From Cytophagales bacterium (lineage in GTDB: Bacteria; Bacteroidota; Bacteroidia; Cytophagales; Thermoflexibacteraceae): 64,000 nt of DNA. The stretch is from NCBI GenBank assembly GCA_013299115.1, contig JAAFKA010000012.1:62001-126000 (forward strand), in the 5' to 3' direction. Below the pieces are notes generated by a model that was given only the letters and a program-made list of their open reading frames with translations, ran no database searches and was not told where the DNA came from. A program made the position numbers and the translations under genes. Below, piece by piece: positions 35,575 through 44,538 of the stretch (its first letter is position 1; each line of letters opens with the position of its first letter).

Positions 35575-37827
35575 TTAGCAAGTTACTTTTACACCAACCA
35601 CCAAAATATCGTCAATTTGTTTTTGTCTGCCCATCCACATCCATTCGTCTATGGTTTTGTCCAACAAATCACGCTGCATATCGAGAGGTAGTTCGTGGTT
35701 TTCAAAAAGCAGTTGAGTAAGTTGCGAAGTCATAAATTTTTTGTTTTTTACGCCGCCAAACTGGTCGGGATAGCCATCAGAAAAAGAATAAAAAGTAGTT
35801 GGCTTGGCAATGGAAATGGTATGCCTCACAAAAGGTTCATTTTCGTGCTGCATTTCGCCACCAATAGAGTTTTTGCTGCCTTTGATGATGTGCATTTCAG
35901 GCTGACCGTTGTCGTTAGGCTGAATGTAAATCAAAGAGTGTTTTGCACCCGAAAATTCTAAGGTTTTTTGCTGTTTGTCTATGATACACAAAGAGATAAC
36001 CATACCATCTTTGTTTTCGTTTTGGCTTTGGCTCAACGAGGCATTTACGCCTTTGTCGAGTTCTGTCAATATTCGTTCTGGCTCTGTAATTCCTTGCAAA
36101 CTCACAATTTCGTTCAGCAAATTTGTACCTATCATACTCATCATAGCCCCTGGCACGCCATGCCCTGTGCAATCTACTACGGCTATCATTTGTTTTACAC
36201 CAACACTTTGGTTTTGCATTTCGGTTTCCTCCGCCTTGTCGCCAAAACTCCTGCGGGCATTGTGATAGCGGAAGTTTTCGGTTTTGATTTCTGCAAACCA
36301 ATAAAAATCTCCTGAAACAATATCTTTGGGCTTAAACAAAATAAACGAATGAGGGAAAGCAGCCTTGATTTCTGCCATTGGGGGCAACAAAGCATTTTGT
36401 ATTCGCCGAGCATAGTTGATACTCGATGTAATATCGAAGTTCTTTTTCTCAATTTCCTCTTTTTGGCGTTGTACGGTTTCTAAGGTCGTCGCCATTTCCT
36501 CGTTTATTTGGTTGAGTTCTTCATTCGCCTCTTGTATTTGCAAGGTGCGTTGTTTTACCTTTGCCTCTAAGTTTTCGTTTGCCTCTCTTTGCACCCGCAA
36601 ATTATCGGCTTGCACTTGTTCATTTTGTATTTTTATCAATCGGTATCTATCACTCAACGCAAAAGATAAGAGTAAAACTTCCAAAACAGACCCAAATTCT
36701 ACGCCATGTGTAGTGATAAAATTGGTAGGAATCAGGGCAACTTTTGAAAGTACAATGAGGAAAGTACCAACCAAAAACACAAACCAAGCTAAGGCAAAAT
36801 AACGTGCCGACTTGTTTTTGGAGAACAAAGAAACAATGCTACAAACCAAAATGATGATGACATTGATTGCAACCGAAGCCGAAGAAACTTTAACAGCTAC
36901 GCTGTATTTGGCAAAAACAGACAATAAAACGGACAAAATTCCCAAAAACATACTGAAATAGAGAATTTTGGAGGTTTTGGGAATATATTTTTTTACGTCT
37001 ATGAAATTATAGGTAAACAAGGAGGAAAAAAACACCCACAAACCCATAAAACTTCCTGTAAAAATGTTATTCAGAAAAGGATAATCACTCCAAATATGTT
37101 GGTAGCCGTAACCACTCACAGAGGCAAAAAACATAGTAGAGCTAAAAATGGAGCAGACATAATAAATGTAGTTAATATCTTTTAAGGAGAAAAAGACAAA
37201 CAAATTATACAAAATCATAGTCAGCATAATACCATAATACAAACCATACCCTATTTGTCCTCTGCTATCTTGTTGAAAAAAGGCTGCGTTTTGGTCGACC
37301 TCCATTGGCATCTGCAAAGCCCCATCAGACCTTGCTTTGATATAGACAGTGCGTATAGAATCTTGGGGCAAGTCTAAGGCTATGACAAAATTGTGGTGTT
37401 TGATAGCCCTCGAATGAAAAGGCAAAATATCGCCATATTTGCTTTGCTGCCAACCTTGCTCTTTTTGTTGGTAAAACTCAAAATAATCTAATTGCGGATA
37501 GCCTACGACAAAAACCCAGTTATTTTCGGGTGTGTTGTTTTTGAATTTGACTTTGAGCCAAAAATTAGAGGCAGAAAAGCCAAAATTTACACTTTTTTGC
37601 TTAGTCGGTTTGAATTGTTGCTGAGTTTCGGCTTTGAGAATATCATCAAGGGTTAATTTGGTGGTTTTATCCTCCAAAAACAACACATCTTCGGCTATGG
37701 TATAATTGTCGGGTATTTTTTCTAATTGCGTGATAGGCTGGGCATAACTTTCTGAAAAAATAGCAACACAACCAATCAGCATAAAGGTAAAAATCAGAAT
37801 AGCTTGTTTGCTATTTTGCAACAACAT
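35575..37827 (-). CDS. 7TMR-DISM sensor with SpoIIE phosphatase output
   Basis: This probable membrane receptor controls protein phosphorylation by partner switching. From the ATG at 37827 (MLLQNSKQAILIFTFM, signal peptide) it has 750 residues. An extracellular 7TMR-DISMED2 beta domain (about 30-180) precedes seven membrane helices (about 185-390) and a coiled coil (about 400-480, NLEAKVKQRTLQIQEANEEL). A PP2C/SpoIIE domain (about 490-750) follows with DIVSGDFYWFAE, DCTGHGVPGAMMS and a final DDILVVGVKV. Between the coiled coil and the phosphatase is the NYARRIQNALLP motif found in this subfamily. It is the first gene of a likely operon with trmD and menE. A close paralogue lies at 49775. The ligand is unknown. 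Confidence 0.9.
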   Translation of the reverse strand: MLLQNSKQAILIFTFMLIGCVAIFSESYAQPITQLEKIPDNYTIAEDVLFLEDKTTKLTLDDILKAETQQQFKPTKQKSVNFGFSASNFWLKVKFKNNTPENNWVFVVGYPQLDYFEFYQQKEQGWQQSKYGDILPFHSRAIKHHNFVIALDLPQDSIRTVYIKARSDGALQMPMEVDQNAAFFQQDSRGQIGYGLYYGIMLTMILYNLFVFFSLKDINYIYYVCSIFSSTMFFASVSGYGYQHIWSDYPFLNNIFTGSFMGLWVFFSSLFTYNFIDVKKYIPKTSKILYFSMFLGILSVLLSVFAKYSVAVKVSSASVAINVIIILVCSIVSLFSKNKSARYFALAWFVFLVGTFLIVLSKVALIPTNFITTHGVEFGSVLEVLLLSFALSDRYRLIKIQNEQVQADNLRVQREANENLEAKVKQRTLQIQEANEELNQINEEMATTLETVQRQKEEIEKKNFDITSSINYARRIQNALLPPMAEIKAAFPHSFILFKPKDIVSGDFYWFAEIKTENFRYHNARRSFGDKAEETEMQNQSVGVKQMIAVVDCTGHGVPGAMMSMIGTNLLNEIVSLQGITEPERILTELDKGVNASLSQSQNENKDGMVISLCIIDKQQKTLEFSGAKHSLIYIQPNDNGQPEMHIIKGSKNSIGGEMQHENEPFVRHTISIAKPTTFYSFSDGYPDQFGGVKNKKFMTSQLTQLLFENHELPLDMQRDLLDKTIDEWMWMGRQKQIDDILVVGVKVTC

Positions 37828-38060
37828 AGCAAGAGAAAGTATCTTTTGAAAAGATGTTAGCTTTGCAAAAAATTTGGTAGATAGACGAAAAATAGATAGA
37901 GAAAACAGCATAATTAGCAATAAAATCCAAACAACTTACAAAGTAAGTAAAATTTGTTTGTGTAAACTAAAAAAATGAAAAAAATATCCTGAGTGGTGGC
38001 TGGACTTGTGCTAATAAGTATAAATCAGCAGTAACATGTAGCTCCTCCTACTAAGGTATT

Positions 38061-38090
38061 TTTGCATTTGCAATAAAATCCCTATCTTTG
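38061..38090 (+). promoter_or_regulatory. Bacteroidota-type promoter upstream of the Pnkp-like gene
   Basis: TTTG (38061), 18 bases, TATCTTTG (38083-38090) is an excellent match to the consensus. The leader to the ATG at 38243 would be about 145 bases and contains a ten-codon frame from 38107 (MKKLWHILLP) that might be a leader peptide. The rest of the divergent gap 37828-38242 shows nothing else. Confidence 0.7.
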
Positions 38091-38242
38091 CTTATTCATA
38101 GATAGAATGAAAAAATTATGGCATATTCTTTTGCCTTAGATGCCACTTTGTCAAATTTACCAAATTTGTTGGATATATTGCAAATTGTCATAGTTTTTTT
38201 TAGGTATAAGGTATAGTAAAAAATAATTGTAGCTAACCCAAC

Positions 38243-39538
38243 ATGACTCTCAATATTCCTGAATTTTCTTTGCTTATTTTGATAGGTGTAAGCAGTGCGG
38301 GCAAGTCGTCTTTTGCACACAAACATTTTTTGCCGACAGAAATTGTATCGTCAGACTATTACCGAGCAGTGGTGGCAGATGACGAAAACGACCAAGAGGC
38401 ATCGGCTGATGCCTTTGGGTTGGTACATTCGGTAGTGGAAAAAAGGCTGAAAAGACGTTTGTTTACTGTAGTTGATGCGACTAATTTGTTGCCTTACAGC
38501 CGAAAACCTTTGTTGGAGTTGGCAAAAAAATATCACACCAAGCCTCTGGTGGTAGTCCTGCACCCACCCGAAGAGGTGCTGCGACAACGCAACGAAACTC
38601 GTCCTGATAGACATTTTGCCTACGAGGACGTGATAGCCCCGCAATACATAAATTTGCTCAAAACTATTCAGAAATTGCCCGAAGAAGGATTTAAGAAAGT
38701 TTTTGTTTTGGATAGTACAGAAACCATAGAAGAAGTGCAATTTTGCAGGCAAAAACTAACTTGCAACCGCAAAGAGGAAACAGGAAATTTCGACATCATT
38801 GGCGATGTGCATGGTTGTTTTACGGAGTTGAAACTGTTACTGGCGAAATTGGGCTACGAAATTACGCCCATGCAAAGCCAAAACGAGCAAGGGCAACCTA
38901 TTTATTATGACGTGAATTGCCCCGAAGGACATAGACTAATTTTTTTGGGAGATTTGACCGACAGAGGAGAAAATTCTCCCGAAGTTTTGCGGTTGGTGAT
39001 GAGTGTGGTGCATAGTGGCAAGGGGCTTTGCGTGATGGGCAACCACGACTTTAAACTCCTACAAAAATTGGGTGGCAAAGCCGTAAAAGCCTCGCATGGT
39101 TTGGAAACTACCCTTGCCCAATTAGAAAATGAAACTCCCGAATTTTTGGCAGCCGTCAAAGATTTTCTGGAAACAATGGGTATTCATTACGTTTTAGACG
39201 AGGGCAATTTGGTAGTTGCCCATGCAGGTTTGCGTGAGGAGATGCACAATAGAAGTTCAGGCACTATTCGCAGTTTTTGTTTATATGGCGAAACTACAGG
39301 CGAAAAAGACGAATACGGCTTACCTGTACGCCTCAACTGGGCTGCGGACTACAAAGGAAAGGCTATGGTGGTCTATGGACATACGCCACAAGCCGAAGCC
39401 AAATGGCAACACCACACCATTAACATAGACACAGGTTGCGTATTTGGGGGTATGCTCACTGCCTTGCGTTACCCAAGCAAAAAGTTGGTGGCTGTTAAAG
39501 CAAAAAAAGTATATTATGCACACGCAAAACCTTTATAA
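38243..39538 (+). CDS. Pnkp-like polynucleotide kinase-phosphatase lacking the ligase domain
   Basis: It combines two of the three domains of bacterial Pnkp, an RNA repair enzyme that works with Hen1. The N-terminal kinase has a P-loop GVSSAGKSSF (15-24), the nucleobase/phosphate lid-type SSDYYR, and HPPEEVLRQRNETRPDR (107-123). The binuclear metallophosphoesterase (about 184-420) has FDIIGDVHGC, FLGDLTDRG, MGNHDF, VYGHTP and NIDTGCVFGG. Full-length Pnkp is about 850 residues with a C-terminal adenylyltransferase/ligase; this protein stops after the phosphatase at 431. No hen1 or ligase gene is near. It could heal RNA ends for a separate ligase, or hydrolyse diadenosine polyphosphates like PrpE-type enzymes. 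Confidence 0.82.
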   Translation: MTLNIPEFSLLILIGVSSAGKSSFAHKHFLPTEIVSSDYYRAVVADDENDQEASADAFGLVHSVVEKRLKRRLFTVVDATNLLPYSRKPLLELAKKYHTKPLVVVLHPPEEVLRQRNETRPDRHFAYEDVIAPQYINLLKTIQKLPEEGFKKVFVLDSTETIEEVQFCRQKLTCNRKEETGNFDIIGDVHGCFTELKLLLAKLGYEITPMQSQNEQGQPIYYDVNCPEGHRLIFLGDLTDRGENSPEVLRLVMSVVHSGKGLCVMGNHDFKLLQKLGGKAVKASHGLETTLAQLENETPEFLAAVKDFLETMGIHYVLDEGNLVVAHAGLREEMHNRSSGTIRSFCLYGETTGEKDEYGLPVRLNWAADYKGKAMVVYGHTPQAEAKWQHHTINIDTGCVFGGMLTALRYPSKKLVAVKAKKVYYAHAKPL

Positions 39539-39653
39539 ATTGAGGCTGTACAAAAAGCCACAATTTTAATATTTGATAAAATTAAACTAATTGATAATCA
39601 GGTGGTTATATTTTAGTTTTTTTGACTTTTCGAAAAACCTCATAATGTTTGAA

Positions 39654-39770
39654 TAGAGGTTATTACGATAATTTTTGTATAGAAAATTAACTTGTTGATT
39701 TTCAGCTAATTGACCTTTCAGTTGGAGGCAACCCCCGCAAAGGGTACGGTACAAATCGTAATAACCTCTA
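39654..39770. repeat. 117-bp element with perfect 16-bp inverted ends, possible structured RNA
   Basis: The arms TAGAGGTTATTACGAT (39654-39669) and ATCGTAATAACCTCTA (39755-39770) are exact complements. Inside, TTTTTGTA and TACAAA extend the stem, and GTTGGAGGCAACCCCC..AGGGTACGG could form small hairpins. It is the only notable feature of the 350-base gap 39539-39885. It may be a MITE-like insertion or a structured RNA; no known RNA family was recognised. Confidence 0.55.
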
Positions 39771-39885
39771 ATATTTGATTTAAAAATACACTGGACTAAT
39801 ATTTTCTTGAAAAATCTTAGTTCTATATATTGTAACTGTGGCATTACCAAATTTTGTATTATCTTTACAACCATATTTCCTCAGC

Positions 39886-40890
39886 ATGAAAGCAATTATT
39901 CCTGTGGCTGGTGTAGGCTCTAAGTTGCAACAACCTACTAATTTACAGCCCAAAACCTTGATAACCGTAGCCGACAAGCCTGTTATTGGGCATATCATAG
40001 ACGAATTTATAAGGGTCGGTGTACACGAATTTGTGTTTGTCATTGGGGCTTTGGGCTACAAAATTCAACAATATATTCACCAAACCTACAAGAAGAAAAT
40101 CAAAGCCGAGTTTGCTATTCAAGAACCTCGTTTGGGGTCTGCCCATGCGATATGGTCTGCAAGAGAATTTTTTAAGAATGAAACCGAAATTGTCATTGCT
40201 TTTGGCGATGCCATCGCAAGTTTAGATACCAAACAGTTTATCCGCAGCAAAACCTCCATTGTGGCAGTAACCAAAGTAGATAATCCTTGCTCTTTTGGAA
40301 TTGTGGAAACAGACCAAAACAGCTGGGTGAAAAAATTTGTGGAGAAACCAAAAATCCCAAAATCTAACAAGGCTTTGGTAGGTTTATACAAAATTAACAA
40401 CGTGCCAATGCTTTTGGATTTGATAGGGCAAAATATAGAAAGTAAAAAACTCACGCAAGGCGAATACCATTTGACTGATGCGTTGGGTATGTTGCTCAAA
40501 ACAGGCGAAAAATTTGCAATTATGGAAGTCGACCATTGGCACGACTGTAGCCGAATGGAAACCCTGTTAGAGGCAAATGAGATGATGCTCAAACACGAGG
40601 AATTTGAAACTGTTTTTCCCGAAAGATATGAAGATACCATTCTCATTCCGCCTGTGAGCATAGGCAGTAATTGCAAAATTAGCAACTCTATTATAGGTCC
40701 TTATGTAGCCATTGGCAACGATTCGGTTATTCACTCGTCTATTTTGCAACATTCTATTGTCTGTTCGCATAGCAATTTGCAAAATACCATACTCAAAAAA
40801 TCTGTTATTGGCAACAATACCAATGTGAAAGGTGCTTTTCGGTCTATCTATGTAAGTGATGAAGCTTCTTTAGATATGCAAAAAGACTGA
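39886..40890 (+). CDS. Sugar-phosphate nucleotidyltransferase
   Basis: It likely makes a nucleotide sugar from NTP and a sugar 1-phosphate. The ATG at 39886 gives 334 residues starting MKAIIPVAGVGSKLQQ. The nucleotidyltransferase domain (about 1-235) carries a variant of the GxGTRLxPxT..PK signature: GVGSKLQQPTNLQPKTL. It also has the sugar-site VIAFGDAIAS and FVEKPKIP. The C-terminal 85 residues form a left-handed beta-helix-like repeat (IGSNCKISNSIIGPYVAIGNDSV). The Lys in place of Arg is seen in related Bacteroidota proteins; loss of the following Arg/Pro is less usual. Substrate unknown; no capsule or sugar genes adjoin it. Confidence 0.82.
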   Translation: MKAIIPVAGVGSKLQQPTNLQPKTLITVADKPVIGHIIDEFIRVGVHEFVFVIGALGYKIQQYIHQTYKKKIKAEFAIQEPRLGSAHAIWSAREFFKNETEIVIAFGDAIASLDTKQFIRSKTSIVAVTKVDNPCSFGIVETDQNSWVKKFVEKPKIPKSNKALVGLYKINNVPMLLDLIGQNIESKKLTQGEYHLTDALGMLLKTGEKFAIMEVDHWHDCSRMETLLEANEMMLKHEEFETVFPERYEDTILIPPVSIGSNCKISNSIIGPYVAIGNDSVIHSSILQHSIVCSHSNLQNTILKKSVIGNNTNVKGAFRSIYVSDEASLDMQKD

Positions 40891-40959
40891 GTTAATTTTG
40901 AATGATTAGTTTTGAATGATAGCCCTCATCTTTATTCTTGTTGCCTATTCTTAAAGATA

Positions 40960-40994
40960 AAAATCTAACATTTATCAAAGAAATGTTAGATTTT
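40960..40994. terminator. Bidirectional terminator between convergent genes
   Basis: Perfect 14-base arms AAAATCTAACATTT and AAATGTTAGATTTT around a seven-base loop, with A and T runs on either side. It sits between the convergent nucleotidyltransferase and lipase-like genes. Confidence 0.85.
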
Positions 40995-41016
40995 AAAATT
41001 ATCACTTAATAATTTC

Positions 41017-42654
41017 TTACTGAGGTTTTCCACTTCTGCTTGTGTACGTATCATCAGCAGGTGTAGAAGTATTTTGTCCGCCTGTGTGGTCCCAATAAAG
41101 TTGAGTTGCCATCATGTTACGTATTGCGGTGTTGCTCAATCTTGGCGAAGGTCCTGTTGTTGGTGCAGCAAAAGCCAAATTCCACAAATACTGTTTGGTT
41201 GGTTGCGTGTGTTTAGCTGCAATATCGTTGGTATAACCGGGTACAAAGTTAGTGTAAGCTGCTATGTTGGCTGCACCTGCATTGTAGCCTGTTTGTCCTG
41301 CCAAACTTGTGCGGATATACTCAATCGCAGCACCACCATTATATAATCTTTGGGCTGCATTTGCACCTACTGCTCTGGTGTTTGCCAAACCTGCGGGCAA
41401 AGTAATGCCATCATTGCTGTCAAGACTTGGGTCCCAGTAAGGGTCCATCAACGTAATTCTGTTTGGTATTCTGTTTCCGTTGATGCTAACTTCTCTTGCC
41501 ATTGCCATTGTCAAATTGCCACCCAAAGAGTTGCCAATCAAACGAATTTCGGCAGATGTAGAAAGTACGCCAATAATTCTTTGGTATTCTTGTCTGTATA
41601 ATTGAATGACGTTCAAAGTTGAATTGCCTCTGTTTGAGAAACTGCCATCAGATTTTTTCCAACGCATACCATTTGGGTTATTCACGTCATAAATTTTCTT
41701 TTCGGTATCCACAGGCATTGCACCCCAATCATCATCAGCAATCTGCACCCAATGGAAAATACCCACATTCCAACCTGCATTTCTCCAATAATTTTGCACG
41801 TTTTGGAATTGGTTATCCATATTAAACAAAAATCCTTCTCTGCCTCTGCTGTTTACGCTGCCTTTCTGCCAACCATGTGCATAAATAATTGTTGGTTTGT
41901 TAGGGTCAAAGAAAGCATTAGGCTCACCTGTAATATATTTTTGGCAACCAGCTACCGCATCAAGTGCGTTGGTATTTTGTTGAGTTCCGTAGAAATAAAT
42001 ACCAAAGTCATTTACTTCGTAGTAGTAAGTTTGCAAAGATTTTGTGTCTGCGTCCCATTCTGCAATGGCAGCACCTGCCAAAATTGCTAACACACGAGCA
42101 GGAGCAAAAACAGTTCCATTGGTGTTAATAATAGGTTGTGGAAAAGTAGTAGAACTATTTACGCCACCTGAAGACGTGAAAGCAACAGTTGAACTATTTA
42201 CAGTTAAAGTGATACTTCTTGCACCAAAGGTATTGCCACTGTTGCGAGTGGCTGTCAATACACCATTTGCAAAACTTACAGAATATTCAAATCTTCTCAA
42301 CAATTCGGCTGCGTGTGCAGTCAAATTGCCAGCTTGCGAAATGTAAGGTTGTTGATAGCCCGCCACGTTTAGACCAATAATAGAACCGTTGATTAAAATT
42401 CGGGTGTCTAAATCTCCCATTTGTTGGCTCATTCCTTTTTCGCCTGTGCCTGTGGTTGCTTCTAAGCCACCTTTCAAGGCTTCTGCCAAGAGTTTGCTGT
42501 CAGCTGCAATTCTTGCAGTTTGTTCGGCTGCACTGCCTTTCTCTTGTTGAGTAGCAGGTTTTTCGCAAATTTGCTCTTTTTGGCAACCTACCAAAGTAAT
42601 ACTTGCCAAGCCAAATGTCAAGGCAAATTGTGTGATTTTGTTCGTAATTTTCAT
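41017..42654 (-). CDS. Lipase-like alpha/beta hydrolase lipoprotein with a stalk-type domain
   Basis: This exported lipoprotein has 545 residues with lipobox LVGC (Cys 24). Residues about 80-215 look like two copy-like strands of the copper-amine-oxidase N-terminal (stalk) fold: ILINGSIIGLNVAGYQQ and PIINTNGTVFAPARVLA..GAAIAEWDADTKSL. The hydrolase part has the oxyanion-type AHGW (259-262), nucleophile elbow GNSLGG (S376) and acid candidate D404 in LMDPYWD, resembling family I lipases. A catalytic His is not assigned with confidence. Combining this stalk domain with a lipase is unusual. The gene has a strong promoter (42705-42736) and stands alone. It may hydrolyse esters at the cell surface. 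Confidence 0.75.
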   Translation of the reverse strand: MKITNKITQFALTFGLASITLVGCQKEQICEKPATQQEKGSAAEQTARIAADSKLLAEALKGGLEATTGTGEKGMSQQMGDLDTRILINGSIIGLNVAGYQQPYISQAGNLTAHAAELLRRFEYSVSFANGVLTATRNSGNTFGARSITLTVNSSTVAFTSSGGVNSSTTFPQPIINTNGTVFAPARVLAILAGAAIAEWDADTKSLQTYYYEVNDFGIYFYGTQQNTNALDAVAGCQKYITGEPNAFFDPNKPTIIYAHGWQKGSVNSRGREGFLFNMDNQFQNVQNYWRNAGWNVGIFHWVQIADDDWGAMPVDTEKKIYDVNNPNGMRWKKSDGSFSNRGNSTLNVIQLYRQEYQRIIGVLSTSAEIRLIGNSLGGNLTMAMAREVSINGNRIPNRITLMDPYWDPSLDSNDGITLPAGLANTRAVGANAAQRLYNGGAAIEYIRTSLAGQTGYNAGAANIAAYTNFVPGYTNDIAAKHTQPTKQYLWNLAFAAPTTGPSPRLSNTAIRNMMATQLYWDHTGGQNTSTPADDTYTSRSGKPQ

Positions 42655-42704
42655 TTTCTCGATTTACTCTTTTGTGTTGTTGATATGTGTACTTTTTAGT
42701 GGTG

Positions 42705-42736
42705 CAAAAGTAGTATGCTTGCATAGTATTTCCAAA
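42705..42736 (-). promoter_or_regulatory. Strong Bacteroidota-type promoter of the lipase-like gene
   Basis: On the minus strand: TTTG, 20 bases, TACTTTTG. The -7 box is 50 bases before the ATG at 42654. The spacer contains the GCATAG..TATGC sequence that recurs near 10610 and 33670. Confidence 0.7.
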
Positions 42737-42850
42737 TAAAATGCAATATTTTTTTGAAAAATTATCTTGATTTATAAATAAGTACGTAGATAAATTTGGT
42801 TGTCCGATAATTTTTGTGGAAACTTTTTTTACCACTACCTGGACTTGTTT

Positions 42851-42962
42851 AGTTGGAGAAGCTAAGTAGTTAGAGTTGGAGAAGCTAAGTAGTTAGACTT
42901 AAATAATTTATCAGAATTATCCGACACCTCAAAGGTGTCGGATAATTAGGTTCAACTACTTA
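42851..42962. mobile_element. MITE-like element, copy 3, with a 23-bp tandem duplication at its left end
   Basis: The core 42886-42962 ends TAAGTAGTTAGACTTAA and TTAGGTTCAACTACTTA with the central GACACCTCAAAGGTGTC hairpin. It is about 30 bp shorter than copies 1 and 2, lacking their left-interior segment. The left flank AGTTGGAGAAGCTAAGTAG is repeated exactly (42851-42873 and 42874-42896). The rest of the 557-base gap to 43211 has an 8-9 base hairpin, GTTACTTTC/GAAAGTAAC (about 43130-43156), and a TATTTTTG box at 43066-43073. Confidence 0.75.
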
Positions 42963-43211
42963 TAATGTCTTTTGCACACAGCTAACGCAAGTTTTACGGA
43001 TTAAAAACTTCAAGTTTTTTCTTTAGCAAGATATGGATTTGTTACAGGTAATATTATAATTATGATATTTTTGCAATTTATGTCTTAATTATTTGTAACT
43101 TGTTCCTACATTATAACAAGCTATGGTTACTTTCTAAATTGCGATGGAAAGTAACTTGTCCAATTTCCATATCTTGTTTGTATTTTTTATCACACCTTAA
43201 AACTCGTTTTT

Positions 43212-44195
43212 ATGACAAAGCTAATTATTTTCTTCGTGCTAAGTTTTTTGTCTTACGTTGCTTTGGCACAAACGCCAAGCAAAGCCGAAGTAGAGGCAGA
43301 AGTAATGCGGCTGATGACTACCAACCCCGAATTGGCAGCCAACCCCGAAAAGTTATTGGAACAAGCCAAAAAGAATTTAGGAATGAAGGCAGACAAAAAA
43401 ACGGAAACACCAAGTTCACCAAACACAGAAAAAACCAAAGCAACTAATATGGAACTCGCAGGTAAAGTAGTATTTTCAGAAACAAGTATTTCGGCTACAA
43501 CTGATGGCAAAAATCTCATCACGGCTGTAAACAGCCTGAGCAAACCTCTTTATGGACGTTTTTTTAGCAAACTAACAGCTTTTAAAACATGGTCGGCACA
43601 ACAGGTGGAATTGTCTGATGGCGGAACTTCTGAAATTTGGTTTTCGAAAGACGGCAAAGTATTGGCAAAAGATGAAAGAACTTTGACAGATGCCCAAGTG
43701 AATGGCGAAACTTCTTACGATTTCACACTCATTCCGCCCTCGACAGAAAACAAAAGCAATTATAGCACAGCTTCTGTTTTTCTAAAACTTGTCAAAGCAT
43801 TGGGTGCGGGTACGCACAATGTAAAAGTAGAGGCTTTTTATTCCTCTTACAAAGGTGAAATTTCGGTAGCCTCCAGTATGCTTACGCTGACTCTTTCGGC
43901 TGCCGATATTGCCAATTTTGATAAAAACTTCTTTGTGCAAACCACAGCACCTGTTTATTCTAATTCGGGTAGTAGTGCTACAGGTGGTAGTATTCAAATT
44001 TATTTAGACAACAAAACCAACAAGTCTGGAAATATGGAGATTATCCGCAACGGAAGTCGGGTGAGTAGCAATACCTTGAACACAGGCAAAAGTTTTGCTA
44101 TTTCGGTTTCCAAAGGAGATGTGATTAAGGTAAACGGAAAAGTTTATCACACCGTAACAGATGCCTCCAACCAACAAACTATTGTGATAAATTAG
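43212..44195 (+). CDS. Unrecognised secreted protein
   Basis: This 327-residue protein has a clear signal peptide (MTKLIIFFVLSFLSYVALAQ). The mature protein begins with a charged helical segment (about 22-75, with low-complexity K/T/S). Two beta-rich parts follow: about 80-230 (VVFSETSISATTDGKNL, SEIWFSKDGKVLAKDERTL, FLKLVKALGAGTHNVKVEAFYSS) and a short C-terminal unit (about 255-327) with IQIYLDNKTNKSGNMEI. The layout suggests an immunoglobulin-like fold pair, but I recognise no family. A TATTTTTG box at 43066 could drive it, with a leader of about 130 bases. It is monocistronic. Confidence 0.75.
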   Translation: MTKLIIFFVLSFLSYVALAQTPSKAEVEAEVMRLMTTNPELAANPEKLLEQAKKNLGMKADKKTETPSSPNTEKTKATNMELAGKVVFSETSISATTDGKNLITAVNSLSKPLYGRFFSKLTAFKTWSAQQVELSDGGTSEIWFSKDGKVLAKDERTLTDAQVNGETSYDFTLIPPSTENKSNYSTASVFLKLVKALGAGTHNVKVEAFYSSYKGEISVASSMLTLTLSAADIANFDKNFFVQTTAPVYSNSGSSATGGSIQIYLDNKTNKSGNMEIIRNGSRVSSNTLNTGKSFAISVSKGDVIKVNGKVYHTVTDASNQQTIVIN

Positions 44196-44255
44196 TGTTT
44201 TTAACAGAAAAAAGTACAAGGCTGTCCAAGTTGTTCGGCTAAGGAAATTTTGAAA

Positions 44256-44407
44256 AGTGCCGTTAGGCACGAAATATTTATAGCAAAGGTAAGCACCGAC
44301 TCTTCCAGAGTACCGTCGCAGTTCCATTGCGGGCAGAATATGTCGTGCTTACGGCACTTTGGGCGGTAAGAATATGCCTCTATAAATATTTCGTGCCTAA
44401 CGGCACT
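44256..44407. repeat. 152-bp element with perfect 28-bp inverted ends
   Basis: The arms 44256-44283 and 44380-44407 are exact complements (AGTGCCGTTAGGCACGAAAT and on to ATTTATAG). The inside holds a CCGACTCTTCCAGAGTACCG segment and AAGCAC/GTGCTT complementarity. A shortened relative lies at 23936-24013. It has no coding frame and may be a MITE-type insertion in the gap before cinA. Nothing else is visible in 44196-44538. Confidence 0.85.
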
Positions 44408-44538
44408 AAAAAGCACTTTATTAGTTTAACAGCATTATACTAAAATCTGTAGTATATATTTTGACTTTCAGACAGCCTTTAACGACCTTGCAGCATTTCC
44501 TGTATCGTACTATTGACAACTTTATCAAATATATTCCA

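Noticed and set aside
39654-39770. Integron attC-like site
   Set aside because: The ends do not have the GTTRRRY/RYYYAAC pair in the right arrangement and there is no integrase or cassette array.
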